Part shown: positions 21,000 through 31,689 of the stretch, one piece after another
Layout of the letters: each line of letters starts with the position of its first letter
Numbering within the stretch: position 1 is the first letter of the stretch
Origin: Sarcophilus harrisii
Lineage: Eukaryota > Chordata > Mammalia > Dasyuromorphia > Dasyuridae
Direction: 5' to 3'
NCBI RefSeq assembly: GCF_902635505.1
Contig: NC_045426.1
Location: 670,563,087 to 670,627,086, forward strand
DNA length: 64,000 nucleotides
The notes under the pieces: model-generated
Told to the model about the DNA's origin: nothing
What the model saw: only the letters and a program-made list of their open reading frames with translations
Database searches by the model: none
Made by a program: the position numbers and the translations under genes

Positions 21000-21345
21000 T
21001 TCTAAAAAAGTAATACTCTATGAAAAAATAAATCCAACAAAATAGATAAACCTTTGGTTAATTTGATTAGAAAAAGGAAAGAAAAAAAATACTAGCATCA
21101 AAAATGAAAAGGGTGAACTTACCACCAGTGAAAAAGAAATTAAAACAATAATTAGGAGCTATTTTGTCCAAATGTATGACAGACGGCAAATCTGACAATC
21201 TAACCAAAATAGATGAATATATACAAAAATATAAATTGCCTCAATTAACAGAAGAAGAAATAAATTACTTAAATAGTCCCATTTTAGAAAAAGAAATTGA
21301 AGAGGAATCAATGAACTTCCTAAGAAAAAAGGAATCCTCTCTCCA
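21000..21345 (+). mobile_element. L1 ORF2 fragment, start of reverse transcriptase region
   Basis: An open segment reads [20 protein letters not shown] and [12 protein letters not shown], which corresponds to the L1 ORF2 block just upstream of the reverse transcriptase core. It is an isolated internal piece with no 3' end. Confidence 0.8.
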
Positions 21346-21649
21346 AAGTCCAAGACAAGTAATGATACAAATTTTACTCTGGGAGCAATCTCTGCCCCCT
21401 ACCCCATACAAGGGACCCTGCTGCAGCTCACTCCATCTCAGAACAGCTGTAAAAAGTAGAAAGTAAGCTTCAATTGGCTTCTCTGTCTCTTCTCTCCAGA
21501 GTTCTGGCTTTTTCTTTAGGCGCCAAACAGCCGAGCTCTCTTCTGATTGACAACCCTTGGGATGTTAAAAAATATCTATCCTGTCCATTCACATGTACCA
21601 ATAGTCTCTTCTCTAGGCATCCATCCCCAGTTATTCCAACCAAATTTTC

Positions 21650-21785
21650 TGCACAGCCTATGGTCTCCAATCACTTGAATTGAACTGCTCACTTTTCTTT
21701 ATCAGTCAATGTCCATCTTAAATGTGGTGGCCAGAACTGAGCACAGCACTCTAGAAAGAGTCCAATTAGGGAAATGGGCAATTAG
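21650..21785. repeat. Ancient dispersed repeat, family not named
   Basis: AATGTCCATCTTAAATGTGG and CCAGAACTGAGCACAGCACT resemble an old mammalian repeat whose other part I think is at 53650-53850. I cannot name it with confidence. Confidence 0.4.
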
Positions 21786-21824
21786 GACTACATTTTTCTG
21801 AACTTTATGCTCAACAGAATATTA

Positions 21825-22350
21825 GAACTGGGAGGGCTCTTAGATACTCTTAGAGCTGGGGGGACCCTTAGATACTCTCAGAGCTGGAGGGGCCCTTAGA
21901 ACCCAGGGTATCAGGGCTGGGAGGCCCTTAGGACATGGGATTTCAGAGTTGGGAGGACCCTTAGAACACAGGATATCTAGGACACAGAATATCAAAGCTA
22001 GGAAGACTTTAGAACATAAGATGTCAGAGCTGAGAGGGCCCTTAGAACCCAAGAGGTCAGGGCTGGGAGGGCCCTTAGAACCCAGGAGGTCAGGTCTGGG
22101 AGGGCCCTTAGAACCCAGGATGTGAAAGCTGGGAGGGCCCTTGGAACACAGGATGTCAGAGCTGGACACAAAACATAGAATGCCAGAAGGATCTTAGAGA
22201 TCTCCTAATGCAACCCCTTTATTTTATAGATGGGAAAACTGAGGTCTAGGGAGTAGAAGAGACTTCAACAGCTCAGAAATATTTAAGCTCACACAGGGAA
22301 TCGGAGGCAGAAGCAGTTCAAGAACGCCAGTGTTCTGACTCCAAGTTCTT
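21825..22350 (-). repeat. Reversed SINE with 33-bp tail array, about 10 copies
   Basis: 21825-22165 holds about ten units (reverse words: AGAGCTGGGAGGGCCCTTAG, AACCCAGGATGTC). It is joined without a break to a reversed SINE body at 22166-22350 (CTTAGAGATCTCCTAATGCA, TTTATAGATGGGAAAACTGA). The join shows that the array is an expansion of the SINE's own 3' tail. The matching open frame of 109 codons is a by-product of the 33-bp period. Confidence 0.9.
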
Positions 22351-22359
22351 TCCATGCCC

Positions 22360-22680
22360 CATGCGGCTCCTCAGCCCAGGAAAGAGACCTCCTCTAACCA
22401 TTATCCGGTCCAGGCGGTTTCCTGCTGAGAGACAAAGGGGCAGCCCCCATTTCCACTACTGTTGGAAAATCCTGAACAATGACAGTCTGTTTTCCCTGGG
22501 AACAATGCCTGTACCCTGTTCCAGTCCCTTGCCTTTGATCTCTCTCACTCTAAAGGGACCAGCCCCCAACTCCACAGTCTGTGTCCTGGCCTGGCCTCTG
22601 TGCTGTCTGTTATAGCACTGTTATAATGCTCCAAGGGATGATTAGTAACTGTGTCTCCTCCCAAGAAAAACAGGCAAAGA
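22360..22680. promoter_or_regulatory. Candidate regulatory segment, non-repetitive
   Basis: A repeat-free, moderately GC-rich block 4 kb downstream of MISP. It has CCTTTGATCT (22532-22541, the TCF/LEF consensus on the minus strand), two AACAATG words (SOX-like) and TTGGAAAATCC (NFAT-like). Motif matches of this size are common by chance; conservation is not known. Confidence 0.25.
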
Positions 22681-22789
22681 GTAAGGGCTATGTCTCCACC
22701 AAATTCAACCTAATGAATCTTTGGAGTCTCCCCATTCAGCTTTTCTGATAAAATACAGCCTTCTCAGCCTCACATTTAAAGCTCACCAT

Positions 22790-23340
22790 AATGTGACTTC
22801 TTCCTATTCAGTTTACCTTTTTATAAAATGAAGGGGTTAGAAAAGATGGCCTCTGAGGTCCCTGCCAGTCATAGATCTATGAGTCCTCTATCAGGCAACT
22901 TTCCTGATTTATTTCATGTTATTCTTCTTTATTGACTCTTTCCTCAAGTCAAAATAGCAGCTATTCCTATTCCCTCTTGTACCTGTGTACCATCATGCAG
23001 GTTTCTGCCTAACCCCTCCATACCCTCCCAATGTCTAAAACATATTATCTCCTCATCTCTCCCTGGTAGAAACACTCCTTACTGTGATTAAGTTGTTTTT
23101 ACATTTCTCCCATCTTTAATATTCTGTTTTCTAAGGGCCCTCTCACCTCTGACCTCCTGTGTCCTAAGGGCCCTCCCAGCTCTGACCTCCTGGGTTCTAA
23201 GGCCCCCCCCCCCCCCCAGCCCTGATATTTTCTGTTCTAAGGTCTTCCTAGATCTGATATTCTGTGTCCTAGGGATCTTTCCAGATTTGATATTTTGTGT
23301 TCTAAAGCCCTCCCAGCTTTGACATGTCATGATTTTAATA
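22790..23340 (+). repeat. SINE fragment and 33-bp tail array
   Basis: A SINE fragment (TTTTTATAAAATGAAGGGGT, GGCCTCTGAGGTCCCTGCCA) at 22790-22880, then about 7 array units at 23110-23340. One unit contains a run of 14 or so Cs (23203 onward). The 230 bp between them are unassigned. Confidence 0.8.
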
Positions 23341-23819
23341 TTCCTCCTTGGTAGGAAAGGTAAGAGTCTAGAATTTATGTAGGTTAGAACAAATGTTACT
23401 TTGGGGAGCACACAGGGGTCTCTCTCATCCTTACAGACATTCTCTCCTTTTACAGGCCAAATACTGTCTTTTTTAAAAGAAAACAATTAAACTAAAATGC
23501 TCATCCTTCCTTTGGAGATGTTTTGTTATGTCTGCTATGGATACTTGGATTGCCAGTCTTCCTGAAATGTCCCAAGTTGGGGGCTGAGTGAGAAGAGGAA
23601 AGAGACATATTCTTGAGAGATATTCTGGGTCTAAGCCCCTTCTTGGACCTGGGCAGAGAAGCCATAGGAAGGCCTTCCCCTGTCTAGCTGCAGGAACTCT
23701 TACAAAGACCCATGAGAATAGTCACAGAAAGCTTCCTGGAGATGAACTTTGTGTAAGATTTTTAATCAAGGGAGGCTAAGTGCCCATCATCTAGTTTTCA
23801 AAGTCACTATTTAAAAAGT

Positions 23820-23950
23820 AAGGGCAGCTAGGTAGTGACATGAACCTGAAATCAGGAGAATCTGAGTTCAAATTTGGTCTCAGACACTTATTAGCTGTGT
23901 GACTGTGAGCCGTCACAACCCTGATTGTGCTTCCAAAAATTAAAAAAAAA
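23820..23950 (+). mobile_element. tRNA-derived SINE
   Basis: AAGGGCAGCTAGGTAGTGAC head, CTGAGTTCAAATTTGGTCTC, GTGTGACTGTGAGCC, short A-rich tail. The stretch 23340-23820 before it is unassigned. Confidence 0.8.
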
Positions 23951-24299
23951 ATTTTTTTAAGTGGCCTTCACTTGGGGTTCTAATGCTGGGATCATTCTGG
24001 GATCATCAAAGGATGATATGGAATTTGGAACTGACATTTGACTACTGACTGCTTCCCCTAATGACCTCAGGGCTAGTGTCCAAAACCAGAACAGTCTCCT
24101 ATGGCCATTTCGATTCAATTGCACAAACAATGAAGAGACTGAATGCAAAAAAAGAAATGAGGAGCAATTCTTGCTTCCGAGGAACTTACTTTCTACTAGA
24201 TATGATGTCCCACAGACCCCCCATCTATGGGAGGTGGAGCTCAGATTACACAGGTCTCAGCGACACCAGAGTTCATCTACTTTACAAATCCCTCTGGCG

Positions 24300-24870
24300 G
24301 CTTGGCTTTTTTCAACCATGAGGTGACTCGAGGCAATTCCAATAGACTTGTGATGGAGAGCCATCTGCATCCAGAGAGAGAATATGGAGGCTGCATGTGG
24401 ATCACATTACAGTATTTTTACCTTTTTTGTTTTTGTTTGCTTGCTTTTTTTCCTTTCTCATTTTTTCCCTTTTTTGATCTGATTCTTCTTGTACAGCACA
24501 AGTGTGAAAATATGTTTGGAAGAATTACACGTTTAACCTCTTTTGGATCACTTGCTGCCTAGAGGAGGGGAAGCGAGAGAGAGAAAAAATTGGAACCCAA
24601 GATTTTGCAAGGGTGAATGTTGAAAACTATCTTTGAAAAATAAAAAACTATGCATTTTGTTTTCTTTCTCATTTTTTCCTTTTTTCTTGTGCAGCATGAT
24701 AAATGTGGAAATATGTATAGAAGATTTGCACATATTTAAAATATTTTGGATTATTTGTTCTTTAGGGGAGGAGAACAGGAGGGAGAAAAAAAGATTTGGA
24801 ACACAAGGTTTTCACAAGGGTGAATGTTGAAAATGTGTTTTGAAAATAAAAAGTTTTATTTTAAAAAAGA
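24300..24870 (+). mobile_element. Two L1 3' ends in tandem
   Basis: 24300-24655 is one L1 3' UTR (CATCTGCATCCAGAGAGAGA, GTTGAAAACTATCTTTGAAA) and 24656-24870 a second (CAGCATGATAAATGTGGAAA, TTGAAAATAAAAAGTTTTAT). Confidence 0.8.
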
Positions 24871-24934
24871 AAAAGAAAAAGCTATTTTTTATAATAGCTT
24901 TTTTTTTCTTTAAAAAACAAACAAACAAATCCTC

Positions 24935-25040
24935 CTAGTTTACAAATGAGAAAACCAAAACCAGTGATTTCAAGGTCACTCAAACATTGAGTGTCAAAAC
25001 TAAAATTTGAACCTAGATCCTCTGATTCTAATTGGGTCCA
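24935..25040 (-). mobile_element. MIR-type SINE fragment
   Basis: TTTACAAATGAGAAAACCAA, AAGGTCACTCAAACATTGAG, ATTTGAACCTAGATCCTCTG. Confidence 0.6.
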
Positions 25041-25254
25041 AGTGTCCTCAATAAAATGAGGGAGCTGTTCTAGCTGGCCTCTGCTTCCCCTTCCTGCTTG
25101 AGACCTGTCTTCCTATGAACCTCTTCTGACTCTTGTTTCTAGACTTAATTACTGTTGCGCAAAGAAGTTTGCTGAATGCCCGGGTCGCAGGACTCTTGTG
25201 AAATAAAATGCTTTAAATATTTATTGAGTGCCCTCTCCCTGCTGGTGCCCACTT

Positions 25255-25530
25255 ACTTAGCAGTAACCTTTCTGGGCGGTTTCATTCTTTGTATTTGTAT
25301 GTAGCATTAGCACACAGCAGGAGCTTAATAAATGCTTGTTGGTTGGTGGATGGATTCCATTCTTGGTTCCTCGAGGATCACTCTGCACAGACCTGGGAGG
25401 GAGGCTTAAGGCTCAGTTTATTCTCCCCAGTTTACAGATTAGGGAACAGAAGGCCCTTGTACCTTGCCTTGGGAGTCAGCCGGCTAGTCATTGTGGAGAC
25501 TTGAATACAGGTCCTTCGACTCCTTGGTCC
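25255..25530. mobile_element. L2 tail (+) and MIR fragment (-)
   Basis: 25255-25356 is an L2 3' tail (AGCACACAGCAGGAGCTTAA, TAAATGCTTGTTGG). 25415-25530 is a reversed MIR (CAGTTTACAGATTAGGGAAC, GAGACTTGAATACAGGTCC). Confidence 0.65.
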
Positions 25531-25589
25531 CCAATTCCATCATTCCTTTTCTTGGAGCATCTGAGCGATGGCTTCTTCCTCCGCAGTTG

Positions 25590-26740
25590 ATGGATCTCAG
25601 AAACTGATCCCGAGGAACGTCTCTGGATGGGGGCTGGGATGCCAGTGCAGCGTGTGGGCGCCCCTCCCCAGATGGGCGGGCAGCCCTATCTCAGAGCTGG
25701 CATTAATTAAACCCTTGTAACCATCCGAGCTGCTTCTGAAGCAGCTTGCAAAATGCCTCCTTCTGGCTCTGGCTAATGCCTCCGAAGAGTCTCATCTCTC
25801 TCCTGGCAGTCAGGGCCTTGCGGAGAGCTATTTAAAGAATTTCGACAGAATACAAGGAGCCCCCATGTGATAAGCTCTAAAATAGACCTTCCGAGGCTGG
25901 GGCGGCCGCGGAGTGGAGAAGATGGGAGCGGCCCTCCTTAGAAACAGAAGGCAATGGAAACTGAATGGATGTCCATCAGTTGGAGAATGGCTGAATAAAT
26001 TGTGGTATATGAAAATTATGGAATATTACTGTTCTGTAAGAAATGACCAACAGGATGATTTCAGAAAGGCCTGGAGAGACTTACACGAACTGATGCTGAG
26101 TGAAATGAGCAGGACCAGGAGATCATTATATACTTCAACAACAATACTAGATGATGACTAGTCCTGATGGATCAGGCCATCCTCAGCAACAAGATCAACC
26201 AAATCATTTCTAATGGAGCAGTAATGAACTGAACTAGCTATACCCAGAAAAAGAACTCTGGGAGATGACTAAAAACCATTACATTGAATTCCCAATCCCT
26301 ATATTTATGCACACCTGCATTTTTGATTTCCTTCACAAGCTAATTGTACAATAATTCAGAGTCTGATTCTTTTTGTACAGCAAAATAATGTTTTGGTCAT
26401 GTATACTTATTGTGTATCTAAGTTATATTTTAATACATTTAACATCTACTGGTCATCCTGCCATCTAGGGGAGGGGGTGGGGGGGGTAAGAGGTGAAAAA
26501 TTGGAACAAGAGGTTTGGCAATTGTTAATGCTGTAAAGTTACCCATGTATATATCCTGTAAATTAAAGGCTATTAAATAAAAAAAAAAAAAAAAAAAAAA
26601 GAAACAGAAGGCAAAAAAGTGGGTTCAGTTATGGGGGTCCCCGGGGGCCGGGCGCTGGGGACCGGAGGCACGCGGGCTCCCACTGAGAGCTGTGCCAGCT
26701 GGAGGTCGTGCCTCTGGTGCCTTCAAGCCGCTCAATTCAA
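25590..26740. promoter_or_regulatory. CpG-rich patch split by a young L1
   Basis: 25590-25954 and 26601-26740 are CpG- and GC-rich (GGGGCGGCCGCGGAG, GGGGGCCGGGCGCTGGG), in contrast to the AT-rich surroundings. They are interrupted by the L1 at 25955-26600. The left half carries a perfect 9-bp-arm palindrome, AGCTGCTTC-T-GAAGCAGCT, at 25728-25746. It may be a small CpG island or enhancer; no gene start was recognised. Confidence 0.45.
25955..26600 (+). mobile_element. Young L1, 646 bp, with target duplication
   Basis: Flanked by GAAACAGAAGGCAA at 25941-25954 and 26601-26614. It begins inside ORF2 (NGCPSVGEWLNKLWYM, SEMSRTRRSLYTSTTIL), continues through the 3' UTR (CATCTACTGGTCATCCTGCC) and ends in a poly-A of about 20. 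Confidence 0.96.
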
Positions 26741-26870
26741 TGAGCGTGCTCCATGGCTGGCGTGTGTAAGGCTGTGGGTGGGCGATACACTGGGGACACA
26801 AATGAAAAAACAAAACAGTGCTTGCCCTCAGGGAGTTTCTACTCTACTGGGTGAATAGAATACACGTGCA
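26725..26870 (-). mobile_element. L2 LINE 3' end, diverged
   Basis: CACTGGGGACACAAATGAAA and GTGCTTGCCCTCAGGGAGTT mirror the reversed L2 3' terminal region. Confidence 0.5.
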
Positions 26871-26950
26871 CAGAAAAGTGGAGCAGTGTAGAAGTAGTGT
26901 ACTTATGCTTTACTCCTATTTGTATTTATTCAGGCTGGAAATTACGTGGC

Positions 26951-27530
26951 ATTTTATAGTTACATATATAACATACATAATTATATATGTGTATAATATA
27001 TAGTTACATATATAATATGAAATCATTCCAAGCAATCTTAAAATCACTTGAAATTTTAGTTACATATGTAATATATATAATTATATATATAATATATAGT
27101 TACATGTATAATATAAACCATTCCAAGCAATCTTGAAATTACTTGATATTTTAGTTACATATGTAACATACATAATTATATATGTATATAATATATAGTT
27201 ACATATATAATATGAAATCATTCCAAGCAGTCTTGAAATTACTTGATATTTTATAGTTACATATGTAATATATATAATTACATATATAATATAGTTACAT
27301 ATATAAAATATAAAATAATGTCAAGATTCTTGAAATTACCTTATATTTTATAGTTACATATATAATACATAATTACATATACAATATAAAATAATTTCAA
27401 ACATTCTTGAAATTACATTTTGTAGTTCCATGTGTAATATATGTAATTACATATATATATATAGTTACATATATTTTATAGTTACATATGTTATATATAT
27501 AAAATTACATATATATATAATTTCAAGCAT
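26951..27530. repeat. AT-rich satellite-like array, about 7 units of 60-100 bp
   Basis: Each unit combines TATAGTTACATATATAATA, a TAATTATATATG stretch, and CATTCCAAGCAATCTTGAAA with ATTACTTGATATTTT. Units start near 26951, 27053, 27148 and 27249; later ones are shorter and lose the CCAAGCA part. Positions are approximate because the internal dinucleotide runs vary. Confidence 0.9.
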
Positions 27531-27589
27531 GAATAAATACTCACAACTGAGAGGTGAAAGGTAGGACAGAGGCATGAATCACCTCTTGG

Positions 27590-28385
27590 TGGAGATGATT
27601 TCTCTTAGGCTCATGGAATTATACTTAGAAAAGATCTCAGAGGCCATTGAATTCAGACCACTCGTTTTATTGATAAAGAAACTGAAACACAGAGAGATTT
27701 TTTTTTATTATTATAACTTTTTATTGACAGAACCCATGCCTGGGTAATTTTTTACAACATTATCCCTTGCACTCACTTCTGTTCCGAGTTTTCCCCTCCC
27801 TCCCTCCATCCCCTCCCCCAGGTGGCAAGCAGTCCTATACATGTTAAATATATCACAGTATATCCTAGATACAATATATGTGTGCAGAACCAAACCGTTC
27901 TCTTGTTGCACAAGAAGAATTGGATTCAGAAGGTAAAAATAACCCGGGAAGAAAAACAAAAATGCCAACAGTTTACACTCATTTCCCAGTGTTCTTTCTT
28001 TGGGTGTAACTGCTTCTGTCCATCATTGATCTATTGAAACTGAGTTAGATCTCTTTGTCGAAGAAATCCACTTCCATCAGAATATATCTTTATACAGTAT
28101 CGTTGTTGATGCATACAATGATCTCCCGGTTCTGCTCATTTCACTCAGCATCAGTTCATGTAATTCTTGCCAAGCCTCTCTGCATTCATCCTGCTGGTCA
28201 TTTCTTACAGAACAATAATATTCCATAACATTCATATACCACAATTTACCCAACCATTCTCCAACTGATGGGCATCCATCAACACAGATTATTAATGGAC
28301 TTGTTTAAGGTCACAAGACTAGTAAGTATCAGAGTCAGCATTTGAATCCAGGTATTCCTAAATCCAGTGTCCTATCCATAACGTC
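27590..28385 (-). mobile_element. MIR/CORE-type SINE split by an L1
   Basis: 27590-27693 (AAAGATCTCAGAGGCCATTG, GATAAAGAAACTGAAACACA) continues at 28281-28385 (TTGTTTAAGGTCACAAGACT, CATTTGAATCCAGGTATTCC). The L1 at 27694-28280 lies between. Confidence 0.8.
27694..28280 (-). mobile_element. L1 3' end, 587 bp
   Basis: Poly-T, ACTTTTTATTGACAGAACCC, CAGGTGGCAAGCAGTCCTAT, reversed ORF2 end (TTTCTTACAGAACAATAATA, CCAACTGATGGGCATCCATC). AACACAGA on both sides (27686-27693, 28281-28288) is the probable target duplication. Same subfamily as 10495-11530. Confidence 0.88.
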
Positions 28386-28394
28386 ACGTTTTCT

Positions 28395-28620
28395 CTTCCT
28401 CAATTATCTAATGGATAGAGCTGTGGGAGATCTGAATTCAAATCCAGCCTGAGAAAATTATTAGCTGTGTAACACTGGGCTAGTCACTCAACCCTGTTTG
28501 CTTCATCTGTCAAATAAAATGGAAAAAGAAATGGCAAACCATTCCAGTACCTTTGCTGAGAAAACCCCAAAGGAGTCACAAAGAGTTACAAATGAATGAA
28601 AATGTCTAAACAATAACAAC
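28395..28620 (+). mobile_element. SINE with BovB/RTE-like tail
   Basis: TAATGGATAGAGCTGTGGGA head, CAAACCATTCCAGTACCTTT, GAGAAAACCCCAAAGGAGTC tail and ACAATAACAAC end. Confidence 0.85.
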
Positions 28621-29275
28621 AGGAATTCTATCGAACAAAGGCAAAAGGAAGAATGTTCTAGTTCTGGAATCCAGCTATGTTAAGACTCAGAGATGGAGGT
28701 AGAATGTCATGTATGGAAACCAGGTTTACTGCAACAAAGAATTCGAGAAAGGGAGAGTAGTATGAAATGCCTGGAAAGGGAAATGGGAGTGTACACTGTC
28801 GATGACTGAGGATTTTGTATTTTATTTTAGAAGCAAAAGGAATCCTCTAGAGATTTTTCTGGTCAGACCTTTGGGAGCTATTTGAAGAATGGGATGGAAA
28901 GACCATTTAGAAGGTTATTGTCCATATAAGAAGTAATGATGACCTAAGTTAGGCTAGAGACCATGTAAAAGCATAGTCAAGACAGATAGGGATGTTTTGA
29001 AGGAAAAAATGATAAGATTTAGAAAGTAATTTCATTTGGGGAGGGGTGAGAGTGATGGAAGAGTCAAAGATGACTCCAAAATTATAAATTGGGTGCCTAA
29101 CAAGGTGATGGTATTCTCAACAGAAATAAGGAAATTTGGAGGAAGGATGGGTGGGTGGGGAATATTGAGTTCTATTTTTAACATGTCTGAGATGCTTATG
29201 GGATATATGTGTAGCTGTCCAACAAGCAGTGGAAAATATGGGACTGGAGTTCAGGGGAGAGATTAGATTTCTCTA
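28621..29275 (-). mobile_element. L2 LINE fragment
   Basis: AAAGATGACTCCAAAATTAT, ATTTGGAGGAAGGATGGGTG, GAGATGCTTATGGGATATAT, TATGGGACTGGAGTTCAGG: the reversed middle part of L2. Open frames in it are residual. Confidence 0.65.
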
Positions 29276-29280
29276 TTTCA

Positions 29281-29525
29281 ATATCTATCTATGCTTCCAT
29301 TCATCCATCTATCCATCCATCAATACTTATACCTATCTAATGAGATAATATTTTAAAAAACCATTTAGGCACAATGACAGGCACATAGTTGGTACCATAT
29401 AAACGCCAATTCCCTTCTTTCCCTTCCCATTCCTACCTATTAATAAGTATTAATATGCATACACATATATAAGTATACACATATTTACACACATATTTCT
29501 GTGTATGTATATGAATGTGTAGTAT

Positions 29526-29564
<39 letters not shown>

Positions 29565-29565
29565 T
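29281..29565. repeat. Tetranucleotide and (CA)n microsatellites
   Basis: 29281-29340 is a degenerate ATCT/ATCC run. 29529-29561 is a clean (CA)16 or so. Confidence 0.9.
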
Positions 29566-29699
29566 CCCATGGCCAAGGTCCCAAATATTGAACCCTAGAT
29601 GTTGGTCCCAGAGGGGTCAGTTTTTCTCTTTGGTTCATTGTCCCTGATTGAATTAATTCAGGATTATCTCCAAAATAAAGCTTAGACATGGTTCATATT

Positions 29700-29945
29700 T
29701 TAAAGCACTTAGGTTATGCAGTAGATAAGAATGCCAGGTTTGGAATCAGGGAGACCTAAATTTAAATCAGACAGATTTAGCTGTGTAATCCTGGGAAAAT
29801 CATTTCATCCTGTGTGCCTCGGTTTTCCCATTGGTAAAATGAGCTGGAAAAGAAAATGGCAAACAATCCAGTGTCTTTGCCGAGAAAACCCCAAGTGGGA
29901 TTGCAAAAAATCAGATGTGACTAAAATGACTAAATAATAACAAAA
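29700..29945 (+). mobile_element. SINE with BovB/RTE-like tail
   Basis: GCAGTAGATAAGAATGCCAG head, CCCATTGGTAAAATGAGCTG, AGAAAACCCCAAGTGGGATT and AAATGACTAAATAATAACAA end. Confidence 0.85.
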
Positions 29946-31360
29946 ATGCTTTAGGTTTAGGGTTCCCCAAAAGTGAAAATAGTCTGTATCCCTGCCCCAG
30001 GCACTCAATGTACAATATGAATGCTAAGTATACAATAACTTTTATTTTCTCCACCACAAAAAATGTTTAAGATATACAAAGGAACCCCACCCCACCTGAG
30101 ACACCATGAATAAATACATAAGCATGAATCACTCAGGTAGAGCACCAAATTCATTTAGGTGCCCCTCTGAAGGCAACAAACCATTGTGACTATTGAACAA
30201 ATATTTCTTATCAGTCTCACACCAGCACCATCTGAACAATTCACAGAAATGTCATGGAAGATTAGCCAGGTCAGGATATGCTAGTTTCTCTTGGTATAGT
30301 TTTTAAATCTTTCATCTCTGGTTCAGTTCTCTTCCTTTTGATATTATACATTATTGAGAAGTTCTCTCTCTCTGAGAGGCCAATGTCAGATTCTTAAGGA
30401 ACTCTAAAAACTGGAAACTCTTGAATTTATGGTTATTCATCAGGTTATTACCATCGCCTCTCCATTTTCATTCTCAGGAATAATAGTCTCTGACCGATGC
30501 TCACATAATATGAACAGTAAAGTTCAACTCTCTCAGGACTATATTTCCCTTCAATCTTCAGAATACATGGAAGGATTTGTGAATGTCTCTTCTCTACTGA
30601 TATTAGCTCAAGCCTCCACTATGTTCCCTTGATTTTAAAGAGACTAATGACTAACACCCCCATTCCATTCAACCATTTAACACTGGGTAACTTTTATAAG
30701 AGGATATTTATTTCAAAGACATAGAAAGAACAAACATATACACACTCCATCCAATTCTTTATCTGCATGTAGATAACATTTTCATCATGAGCCCTTTGGA
30801 ATTGTCTTGGATCATTGTATTTCTGAGAATCCTTACCATACTACCTTAGTCAGTAGAGGGTGGTATGGGGAGAAAAATAAAGCTCGGAAATCAACTCCGT
30901 TACTATGTACCATTAATCCTGCCAAATTCACGGCCAAAGTTGGGATTGCTGATGAATGAATCCTTCTGCTAATACAAAGACTGCTCACTGGCATCAATGC
31001 AGCATTAATTGTAAATATGGACTGGATTCTGATTTCCAGATTGGGATGATGATTTGTTCACTTGTCCTTTGAAACCATCATGTTCAGAGACTCTGAAATG
31101 AAAAAGAATGAATGAAACATCCCAAAAGAGGCCCCATTTCTCAAAGGGCCATATGGTGTCAGCAGAGTAGAAAGCCTCATTGTCTCCCCAGCATAGTCTC
31201 TTGTGGGATGCTATTATATCATCAATCCATAGCCCAGGACAGATGCAAAGGGGGACAAAGACTCAATATTCAAAGTCAACATGGAATCCAGCATAGCAAC
31301 ATAGTATGATCTCAAGACTCTTCACCATCCTGGTTTCCAGATCCCAGCTGTTCTTCAACT
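29946..31360. other. Unassigned stretch
   Basis: No gene is recognised. 30760-30835 (CATCATGAGCCCTTTGGAAT, CTTGGATCATTGTATTTCTG) is a reversed old L1 piece. The rest looks like decayed repeat or unique sequence; short open frames here show no recognisable protein. Confidence 0.45.
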
Positions 31361-31367
31361 TAGTAGG

Positions 31368-31600
31368 TAGGTAGACAGAGCTCTAGGCCTAGAGTTCGGC
31401 AGAATTCAATTCAAATCCAAACTCAGTTACTTACTAGTTGTGAAGCTCTGGGCTTGACCCCTAATCTCTGACCTCAGTTTCTTCAACTGTAAAATGGAGA
31501 TCATAACAGTACCCCCCTCCCAGAATTGTGATGAGGATGCCGTGTGATTCTAGATGCCATTTAACCCCAATTGTCTTGCAAAAAACAAACAAAAAAAAGA
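31368..31600 (+). mobile_element. MIR-type SINE and SINE tail piece
   Basis: TTACTAGTTGTGAAGCTCTG, CTTCAACTGTAAAATGGAGA and GAATTGTGATGAGGATGCC are MIR. 31541-31600 (TTTAACCCCAATTGTCTTGC) is the end of a tRNA-derived SINE. Confidence 0.65.
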
Positions 31601-31689
31601 CTTATCTTTTGACTTTTAACATTTTTTAAATGTTAAATAGCACAGAGACCTGGGAAAATCCTCTAAGGACTTCTTTTTTATTTTCTTTA

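Noticed and set aside
21825-22165. Possible CRISPR-like array (regular short repeats)
   Set aside because: Units are directly adjacent with no unique spacers, and the host is a mammal. It is a SINE-tail minisatellite.
21840-22169. 109-codon minus frame of 11-residue repeats
   Set aside because: It translates the 33-bp SINE-tail array; the same holds for frames at 11978-12376, 23088-23486 and 61393-61683. No start context, homology or splice signals.
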